35,285 bases of DNA, taken from positions 1-35,285 of IMG/VR virus record IMGVR_UViG_3300047509_000146; one strand, written 5' to 3'. The notes under the pieces are model-generated. The model ran no database searches, was not told where the DNA came from, and saw only the letters and a list, made by a program, of their open reading frames with translations. The stretch comes from a virus. The translations under genes and the position numbers were made by a program. Numbering within the stretch: position 1 is the stretch's first letter; each line of letters opens with the position of its first letter. Of this stretch, positions 30,935 to 35,285 are shown one piece after another.

Positions 30935-31191
30935 CTCGGCAACTCCGGTAAAATCATCCAATGGGTTACATTCCTCAAAACATTTCCTGGGATTTCCTGA
31001 GAGCAAAAATCAAATGCTGTCATGTGCTCAGGAGGCTCTTTTGAGGGTTTTATTCCTGCGTTTTTCAGATCTTGTATTACTTTATCTTTCTCCAAAAAAA
31101 CACAGACAGAATAAAGGTAATTTTTGCTTATTGCTAAAACACGGTCGCCATGTGACGGAAGACCTTGAGATAAACTTATCCATTTACTCAT
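30931..31191 (-). CDS. DUF551-family protein, 86 aa
   Basis: MSKWISLSQGLPSHGDRVLA at the start and VTHWMILPELP at the end are the DUF551 signature (WI.V...LP..G..VL ... VTHWMPLPEPP). The family is widespread in gammaproteobacterial phages; its function is unknown. The insert between the motifs is longer than usual. Its stop overlaps the next start (ATGA). First gene of the distal leftward unit after a gap of about 160 bp. Confidence 0.85.
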   Translation of the reverse strand: MSKWISLSQGLPSHGDRVLAISKNYLYSVCVFLEKDKVIQDLKNAGIKPSKEPPEHMTAFDFCSQEIPGNVLRNVTHWMILPELPR

Positions 31192-31354
31192 CTTAATTTT
31201 TTACTCCTTAAAGACCGGTAAATGCAATTACCGGCTGTTGGTTTAAATAGTAGCGAAAAGCGCCTTTTTTGGATTATTTTTTAATCAAAATGCCTTTTGA
31301 ATTAATATTACTCACTTGTTGGGTGATTTATGTGCTATGTGTGGATAAATTTTG
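31192..31354 (-). promoter_or_regulatory. Leader of the DUF551 unit with hairpin
   Basis: No gene found. CCGGTAA (31215-31221) and TTACCGG (31228-31234) form a 7-bp stem with loop ATGCAA. A short GCG/CGC stem with a T-run near 31253-31269 could be a weak terminator in the rightward direction. AAGGAG for the DUF551 gene is at about 31203-31208. Confidence 0.45.
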
Positions 31355-31558
31355 TCATAATTGAGGGCTCGGCATAGGTGGTAAAGGCTCATCAAGATAA
31401 ACAACATTTTCCATCGCTTGAACAAACCAACGAACACCGTATTTCTTATCTTCAGGTAAAAATTTCTCTAATTCCAACATGCAAGCTGTGCCATAACCCA
31501 AAAGGATCAATACGCGACAATTCATGTCTATTAATTTGTTAATGTCTAATTCTTTCAT
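31355..31558 (-). CDS. Hypothetical protein, 67 aa
   Basis: Start at 31558 (MKELDINKLIDMNCRVLILL) with GAGG at 7 nt, coupled to the upstream RHH gene by ATGA. C-terminus Pro-rich (LPPMPSPQL). Small alpha/beta protein, no family recognised. Confidence 0.65.
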   Translation of the reverse strand: MKELDINKLIDMNCRVLILLGYGTACMLELEKFLPEDKKYGVRWFVQAMENVVYLDEPLPPMPSPQL

Positions 31559-31704
31559 GAGTAAGCCTCTATGCAAGTTCTAATCGCTTCGCTCAATGAT
31601 TTTAATTTTAACTTCTTCATGATGCGCTTAACTTTTAATTCAAGCTTTTCATCAAGCATGAAGGCCATTTGTTTGTTCATAGGTTTTTTTGTTACTTTTT
31701 TCAT
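31555..31704 (-). CDS. RHH-like small regulator, 49 aa
   Basis: MKKVTKKPMNKQMAFMLDEK then LELKVKRIMKKLKLKSLSEA and IRTCIEAYS fits a ribbon-helix-helix protein (strand MAFMLDEKLELKVK, helix, turn SLSEA, helix). Very basic. GGAG within the end of the previous gene serves as its ribosome site. ATGA overlap with the next gene. Confidence 0.65.
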   Translation of the reverse strand: MKKVTKKPMNKQMAFMLDEKLELKVKRIMKKLKLKSLSEAIRTCIEAYS

Positions 31705-31710
31705 AGTTAT

Positions 31711-32172
31711 TTACTCCAAATTTATCAACTTATTTTCAATTAGGTAGATAAGCATTTTTGCCCTGGTATTAGCTTCGTTAACATCATAAATATTCTTTGT
31801 TAGCATTGCATCAAATAACCAGTTTCTAAATTGATTTGTTGTGTCACAAATATAATTAATGGTCCAAACCTCTACAGGTTTTTCTTCTTCTACAATGATA
31901 TTTCTACCAGTTACTAAGCGAAAATTACTAAATATTTTTTTCTCTTCATCTTCCGTTTTTATGAATATTGATTTAGGAAGTAGGGCTCCAAGCTCTGCTA
32001 CGGTGAATGCTGAGTAATGTGCTGGTGGAACATATTTTCTATCATATTGAAAATGAATATCTGTCGTTCCGTCATTGAAACATGTATACCAGAATAAACT
32101 TTCTTGCTTAACCCCAAGCTCTTTCAACTTTTTAGCGAGCTCTAATGAGCACACTTGATCTTCTAGCTTCAT
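31711..32172 (-). CDS. Hypothetical protein, 153 aa (ELGVKQESLFYW-type)
   Basis: CSLELAKKLKELGVKQESLF then FTVAELGALLPKSI is a motif set that recurs in bacterial and phage proteins of unknown function. A C-terminal helix (NEANTRAKMLIYLIENKLIN) follows. Start at 32172 lies inside the repeated junction with the 53-aa gene, so it is translationally coupled. Confidence 0.7.
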   Translation of the reverse strand: MKLEDQVCSLELAKKLKELGVKQESLFWYTCFNDGTTDIHFQYDRKYVPPAHYSAFTVAELGALLPKSIFIKTEDEEKKIFSNFRLVTGRNIIVEEEKPVEVWTINYICDTTNQFRNWLFDAMLTKNIYDVNEANTRAKMLIYLIENKLINLE

Positions 32173-32330
32173 CTAATCAAATCCTCTTTTTTAATTTTAT
32201 CCAAGGTGTAGCTTTTACAACATTCCGAGCAAAGAGCAATAATTTCAATTACATCTGGATAATCGACGTGTGCATCATAATAAGCTTTTGAATCACATAT
32301 AAAACAATGTTTGTAATCTAAATAAGCCAT
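32169..32330 (-). CDS. 53-aa zinc-binding protein ending in KEDLIR
   Basis: HCFICDSKAYYDAHVDY then LCSECCKSYTLDKI gives two CxxC pairs for zinc. Ends KKEDLIR, encoded by the repeated 18-bp junction that also holds the next gene's ribosome site (GAGGA) and start. First member seen from the distal side of the repeated-junction array. Confidence 0.72.
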   Translation of the reverse strand: MAYLDYKHCFICDSKAYYDAHVDYPDVIEIIALCSECCKSYTLDKIKKEDLIR

Positions 32331-32522
32331 TATCTAATCAAATCCTCTTCGGTGTTATCGGTAGAATAAGTCCGTATTTCACAAATATGCCGAAGTTCAT
32401 CAAATATAATCACAACTGTTTTTTCTTTTCCCGATTCTGCTTTATCAAAGCCATACTGTTTTAACAGCTCTGGTAGTATTGATTTTCCTTGGCATCTTGC
32501 TTTCATCTAATCAAATCCTCTT
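32171..32522. repeat. Three copies of an 18-24 bp junction repeat
   Basis: An identical 18-mer lies at 32171-32188, 32332-32349 and 32505-32522; copies two and three match over 24 bp (to 32355 and 32528). Each copy encodes the C-terminal EDLIR of one gene, the stop, and the ribosome site and start of the next. Spacing is 161 and 173 bp, one small gene each. A degenerate copy lies near 33117-33139. Confidence 0.88.
32330..32506 (-). CDS. 58-aa protein ending in TEEDLIR
   Basis: MKARCQGKSILPELLKQYGF then KTVVIIFDELRHICEIRTYS and TEEDLIR. Stop overlaps the next ATG (TAATG). The 24-bp junction at its end is identical to the one at the end of the upstream 143-aa gene. No family recognised. Confidence 0.7.
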   Translation of the reverse strand: MKARCQGKSILPELLKQYGFDKAESGKEKTVVIIFDELRHICEIRTYSTDNTEEDLIR

Positions 32523-32934
32523 CGGTGTAGGTGATTTTTAGATGTCCAACAAAAGAATCCATGTTTGAGTCAACACAAGATTTTGCTAATTCTAAGGATG
32601 CATGAAAATATGCATCCCCATTAGAATAAACATTAGCGTAGAAGGTTTTTTCTACTACTGGCTCCTCTAAAAGTAAATCGTGCCCGTGGTGTAGATTTGA
32701 TGTTCCTTCTGTAGTGAAAGAAACCATATAATTATCGATAACACCAATCAATGGATACATATGATTACAAGAGAATAAATGTAATTGATCAACGTAAATA
32801 TCATTGCATTTAGCTCTAAGACCAGCCTTGTAGCGATCATAATCAAACGGGATTAAGCGGGTTTTCTTTTTATTTAAGCAGCAACTTTGTTCGTCACAAT
32901 TTCTGTCTGTGTTCTGGGTGCAGGCGTTTGTCAT
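32503..32934 (-). CDS. Hypothetical protein, 143 aa, ending in TEEDLIR
   Basis: Start at 32934 (MTNACTQNTDRNCDEQSCCL) overlaps the preceding stop (ATGA); the longer frame to 32949 is less likely. Cys-rich N-terminus, then a beta-rich part (FYANVYSNGDAYFHASLELA). It shares its first six residues with the upstream gene and its last seven with the 58-aa gene. Confidence 0.7.
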   Translation of the reverse strand: MTNACTQNTDRNCDEQSCCLNKKKTRLIPFDYDRYKAGLRAKCNDIYVDQLHLFSCNHMYPLIGVIDNYMVSFTTEGTSNLHHGHDLLLEEPVVEKTFYANVYSNGDAYFHASLELAKSCVDSNMDSFVGHLKITYTEEDLIR

Positions 32935-33155
32935 TTTTTCAATTTCCATTCAATAATAGGTTTTAATATTTTTATTGTTTCTTCATCGTGAATTATATGT
33001 GAGTGATGGTAGTAAGAAGTTAGCTCGTTGAGTGAACACATCATAAATAAATCTTTTAAAGTTAAATCATGAGGATTGTCAGAAGCTATAAAATCCATAA
33101 TTCTATTATTTACTTTTTCTATTAATTCTTCTTCGGTGCAGGCGTTTGTCATTTT
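32917..33155. repeat. 21-bp direct repeat at two gene starts
   Basis: The same 21 bases are at 32917-32937 and 33135-33155. On the minus strand each covers the start codon and the codons for MTNACT, so two adjacent genes begin identically. Spacing is 218 bp. Confidence 0.85.
32931..33152 (-). CDS. Hypothetical protein, 73 aa
   Basis: MTNACTEEELIEKVNNRIMD then LTLKDLFMMCSLNELTSYYH and a Lys-rich end. Helical, soluble. It starts with the 21-bp repeat and the TEEELIE stretch that resembles the TEEDLIR ends of neighbouring genes. Coupled by ATGA at both ends. Confidence 0.68.
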   Translation of the reverse strand: MTNACTEEELIEKVNNRIMDFIASDNPHDLTLKDLFMMCSLNELTSYYHHSHIIHDEETIKILKPIIEWKLKK

Positions 33156-33322
33156 AATAAGTCCTGTTGCATATCCGTTATATATTTTTTAACAATATCC
33201 ATTAATTGATATAAGCTATCACTAGAAAAAAAACCGCACTTGCTGGCAGATGGAATACTTATATCTGCACAATATTCATTGCTAAATTTTTCATATCTTA
33301 AATGTATAACGATCTCGCTCAT
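33149..33322 (-). CDS. Hypothetical protein, 57 aa
   Basis: MSEIVIHLRYEKFSNEYCAD then ISIPSASKCGFFSSDSLYQL and a helical end. Start overlaps the stop of the secreted-protein gene (TAATG) and its own stop overlaps the next ATG. No family recognised. Confidence 0.65.
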   Translation of the reverse strand: MSEIVIHLRYEKFSNEYCADISIPSASKCGFFSSDSLYQLMDIVKKYITDMQQDLLK

Positions 33323-33717
33323 TAGAAAAACACCTCAACCCATTTGTCATCCGAGGCAATGGCATTTGCGGCGCCAGTCACTTGTGTTGTTGCTGTCAAG
33401 GTCTTTGTGCCGACACGCGGAAACATTAGCGTGATATGTAAGAGATATTCTCTAGTTAGCGTTTGACCTTTGGCTAACGCAATGTGGTAAACCTCTTTTC
33501 TGCATCTATTAGTTTCGTTGTGACAGAGTGAAAGAGTGACATCAAATATCTTAGGCGATGGCTGGTCATTCGTAACTGTGATGCTGTGGCGACTCGCAAA
33601 TGCTGTAGCTACGTTACGGTGAGTCGTAGTGCCGTTTGTCAGCGCGTAGGCTTTTGCTGTCGGCGCAGCTTGGCAAAGAGCAGGCAATAGTAAAAGTGTT
33701 CCTAAAATCTTTCTCAT
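33322..33717 (-). CDS. Secreted protein, 131 aa
   Basis: MRKILGTLLLLPALCQA is a signal peptide (likely cut after CQA). The mature part (YALTNGTTTHRNVATAFASR, VTLSLCHNETNRCRKEVYHI) is beta-rich with two Cys that could form a disulphide, and is predicted periplasmic. Its signal resembles that of the preceding frameshifted gene (LLLLPALC against LLLPTLC). Role unknown; superinfection exclusion is possible. Confidence 0.72.
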   Translation of the reverse strand: MRKILGTLLLLPALCQAAPTAKAYALTNGTTTHRNVATAFASRHSITVTNDQPSPKIFDVTLSLCHNETNRCRKEVYHIALAKGQTLTREYLLHITLMFPRVGTKTLTATTQVTGAANAIASDDKWVEVFF

Positions 33718-33936
33718 TTTTTCTTTTCCTTTTTGTCATCATTAGAAGAATGAGGGGCAACAGGTATAATAATTGGATGCTTAACGGATGGATGCACGGC
33801 TTCTGCAACATGAACACTTGCATGCGATGAAGCGTGGCTGCTTGCATGGCCACCACCGCCGCCATGCCCCCCCTCCTCCAAATGAAAAGCAAAGTGTGGG
33901 TAAAAGTAAAACTGTTGCTAGGGTTTTCTTAATCAT
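33714..33936 (-). pseudogene. Secreted Gly/His-rich protein, frameshifted at G7 tract
   Basis: Start at 33936 with AAAGGA upstream. MIKKTLATVLLLPTLCFSF is a signal peptide. As written, the frame soon runs into a Cys/Arg-rich tail and stops. Removing one G from the run of seven (33867-33873) gives a 73-aa product, GGGGHGGGGGHASSHASSHA followed by a Val/Pro/His part and a Lys tail. That frame ends exactly in an ATGA overlap with the next gene, which argues it is the real one. Cause: sequencing error, phase variation or slippage. Confidence 0.7.
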
Positions 33937-33958
33937 ATCATTTCCTTTTTGTTTAAAA

Positions 33959-34339
33959 TTAGTATTCTAAAACTTCCCAATCGTTCGCGGAAAAACATTC
34001 AAATGTAGGCGTGAAATCAAATTTCGTAATACGTCTCATAAATAATTCTTTGCGGTCTTTTGAGCACTCTAGAAAACAGTTTTCTGGCCAATCAAATAAT
34101 TTAATGCCCTTTCCTTTATGTAGTTCCTCAATTGCATTTACAAAAGATATTTCGTTTTCTCCTTCACCAACAACTAGCCATCTAGACTCGACAATATCCA
34201 TTGAATAAATAAAAGGGACGCATTCCTCTCTAAAACATTCTATTATCAAGGTATCTTGTAAAAAAATAGATTTATCCCAGGCCTTACGACGCACGCGCAA
34301 CCCTTGCTCTAACTTTTCATATGCTTCTTTAAAATTCAT
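33959..34339 (-). CDS. Second Tad2-like (DUF2829-type) protein, 126 aa
   Basis: MNFKEAYEKLEQGLRVRRKA, W at the start and FSANDWEVLEY at the end match the DUF2829/Tad2 frame (F-EA--L--G--VRR--W ... A-DWEV). An extra segment of roughly 50 residues lies between them. By analogy it may sequester an immune signal nucleotide. It starts in a TAATG overlap with the preceding HTH gene. This is a distinct copy from the one near the portal. Confidence 0.65.
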   Translation of the reverse strand: MNFKEAYEKLEQGLRVRRKAWDKSIFLQDTLIIECFREECVPFIYSMDIVESRWLVVGEGENEISFVNAIEELHKGKGIKLFDWPENCFLECSKDRKELFMRRITKFDFTPTFECFSANDWEVLEY

Positions 34340-34716
34340 TAATGATCTCGCAATAACTGCAACTTTCTAGATTTTAACTTGGAGTGCTTTAACTTTTCTT
34401 TTTTCTCTAGAGCATAGATATATTCTTCAAAGAAAATAGCCACATCAATAGGCGACCCTCCCTGTGGTAACGCTTTTATGTCGGAATGATTCACATGCGC
34501 TGGTACTTTATATTTGTCCAGCATTTCTATGACATCATCCCGGCAAAGATCCCAGCGGTTTTGTAACATTCTGAGGCTAAAACCTTTTCTATTTTCTAGA
34601 AATTCTTTGTAGTCTGTTATTACATTATTTGCATCAACACTTTTTACAACCATCGGCACCTCAGCGCCCGTAGGTCCGTGTTTTGCAATATGGATTGTTA
34701 ATTTATTTTTTGGCAT
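34339..34716 (-). CDS. Possible HTH DNA-binding protein, 125 aa
   Basis: Start at 34716 with AAGGA at 6 nt; an upstream TTG frame to 34779 is less likely. LQNRWDLCRDDVIEMLDKYK, then VPAHV resembles a helix-turn-helix of the excisionase/MerR type (RW..-..V...L.....P). C-terminus very basic. Could be an early regulator. Family uncertain. Confidence 0.55.
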   Translation of the reverse strand: MPKNKLTIHIAKHGPTGAEVPMVVKSVDANNVITDYKEFLENRKGFSLRMLQNRWDLCRDDVIEMLDKYKVPAHVNHSDIKALPQGGSPIDVAIFFEEYIYALEKKEKLKHSKLKSRKLQLLRDH

Positions 34717-34910
34717 TGTTGTCCTTAACAAAAATTGGCAATCGGTAGGAATTGCACCTGCTATAAACACATCCCTCAATCATCTGATTAAGTAACAATT
34801 ATTAAGACCCAGTACCCTTTCAGGCATAAACCAATACTTAGCTGGTATCCATCTGTTTATGTAATTGTTAACCTACGTGTCACTGTCCACGCCGCGATTG
34901 CCATATAATC
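34717..34910 (-). other. Non-coding interval, possible structured RNA
   Basis: No convincing gene. GGCAATCG (34737-34744) and CGATTGCC (34895-34902) are inverted repeats about 150 nt apart. On the minus strand the end near 34739-34760 looks like a T-arm (GCAGG, loop TGCAATT, CCTAC), but no anticodon arm is evident and one T-stem pair is mismatched. It probably contains a promoter for the leftward genes. Confidence 0.3.
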
Positions 34911-35219
34911 TTAGCTCATACGATGTCCAAACATGTTTTTCATAGCTTCCTCTGCCATATCTTTTTTAGTTGGCTTTGTTTTCACTAAGTACTCATTAGC
35001 AGTTTCTCTGCTTAGGCCTAGATTTACCATCTCATTTTTAAGCTCTTCTTCAGTATTAAAAGCAGCTACCCAAGAATCTTTGCTATTCATGACAACTCGC
35101 AAAAGATAGTTTTTTTCTTCTTGATCATACTGAGCATAGAAAGATTCTATTTTTTCTAAACAAATAATTACATCGCCAACTTTTTCTCTGTCATTTGTAC
35201 TTTTAAGCAAATAAAACAT
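34911..35219 (-). CDS. Hypothetical early protein, 102 aa (complete copy)
   Basis: MFYLLKSTNDREKVGDVIIC then SFYAQYDQEEKNYLLRVVMN and LSRETANEYLVKTKPTKKDM. Small alpha/beta protein, no family recognised. The start has AAGGAG at 7 nt and it follows DUF669 in the circularised genome. The left-end copy at 1-73 is its 5' part. Confidence 0.75.
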   Translation of the reverse strand: MFYLLKSTNDREKVGDVIICLEKIESFYAQYDQEEKNYLLRVVMNSKDSWVAAFNTEEELKNEMVNLGLSRETANEYLVKTKPTKKDMAEEAMKNMFGHRMS

Positions 35220-35272
35220 TTATTTCTCCTTAGTTCAAAACGGTATATCATCATCATGAAAATCATCTTTTT
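35147..35272. repeat. Terminal direct repeat, right copy
   Basis: Identical to 1-126. The 13 bases after it (35273-35285) differ from 127-139 of the left end, so the ends agree for 126 bases and then diverge. Confidence 0.93.
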
Positions 35273-35285
35273 GTAAGCGATCCAC
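35235..35285 (-). CDS. C-terminal fragment of the DUF669 gene (variant)
   Basis: The last residues of the DUF669 protein, ending HDDDIPF, are repeated here. The residues just before KDDFH read VDRLQ rather than KAAVE, still in frame. The fragment is cut by the window end. It is either a population variant or an assembly end artefact. Confidence 0.6.
   Translation of the reverse strand: MDRLQKDDFHDDDIPF

Noticed and set aside
32171-32528. CRISPR-like reading of the three junction repeats
   Set aside because: The intervals (161 and 173 bp) are full coding genes and the repeats lie at stop/start junctions, so a gene-cassette explanation fits better.
34737-34902. A tRNA or tmRNA gene
   Set aside because: The acceptor-like arms are 150 nt apart, one T-stem pair is mismatched and no anticodon stem-loop is seen. 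Kept only as a low-interest finding.
1-35285. CRISPR array, insertion sequence or integrase with attachment sites
   Set aside because: No regularly spaced repeats with unique spacers other than gene-junction repeats, no transposase, and no tyrosine or serine recombinase motif in the frames read.

Overview
This window is best read as a nearly complete genome of a small tailed phage with P22-like (podovirus) head and tail-stub architecture, about 35.1 kb. The first 126 bases recur exactly at 35147-35272, so the sequence closes into a circle (circularly permuted, or a terminally redundant assembly). The host is probably a gammaproteobacterium: the structural genes, the RNA polymerase alpha-CTD mimic, the SSB-type C-terminal tip and the perfect sigma70-type promoter all fit, but nothing names a genus. 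I see no integrase, CI-type repressor, tRNA, helicase or DNA polymerase, so a virulent phage using host replication enzymes is the simplest reading.

Layout: two divergent transcription arms start from a control region at about 2.5-3.0 kb. The leftward arm runs 2719 -> 1, across the closure point, then 35219 -> 29816. It holds two ribbon-helix-helix (RHH) regulators, a small secreted repeat protein, zinc micro-proteins, a Sak4-like recombinase and a DUF669/SSB-like protein. Beyond the closure come many short, translationally coupled accessory genes, including a Tad2-like (DUF2829) protein, a DUF551 protein, another RHH protein, two signal-peptide proteins (one frameshifted in a G7 tract) and a run of small genes joined by a repeated 18-24 bp junction.

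The rightward arm begins with a replication-initiator-like gene that contains three 22-bp iterons followed by an AT-rich stretch, a lambda-O-like origin. It continues through nucleases (HNH, VRR-NUC, NUMOD4-HNH), lysozyme with a possible holin partner, small and large terminase, a protein with an RNA polymerase alpha-CTD domain, many small proteins, a two-gene Acb2-like/Tad2-like anti-defence cassette, portal, scaffold, coat, P22 gp4-like and gp10-like connectors, three ejection-type proteins, and three tail-fibre or adhesin genes. It ends with an RHH protein and a membrane protein that overlaps the last leftward gene tail-to-tail.

How it fits together: RHH proteins probably control the early promoters. 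The initiator binds its iterons and recruits host replication enzymes. Sak4 with the SSB-like protein handles recombination and concatemers. Terminase packages the DNA, and P22-like connectors and ejection proteins complete the virion. The Acb2-like and two Tad2-like proteins would blunt cyclic-nucleotide immune signalling (CBASS, Thoeris). The most unusual points are the alpha-CTD-like protein beside terminase, the repeated-junction micro-cassette array, the homopolymer-interrupted secreted Gly/His-rich gene, and the origin iterons. All calls come from reading the sequence; no database search was run.
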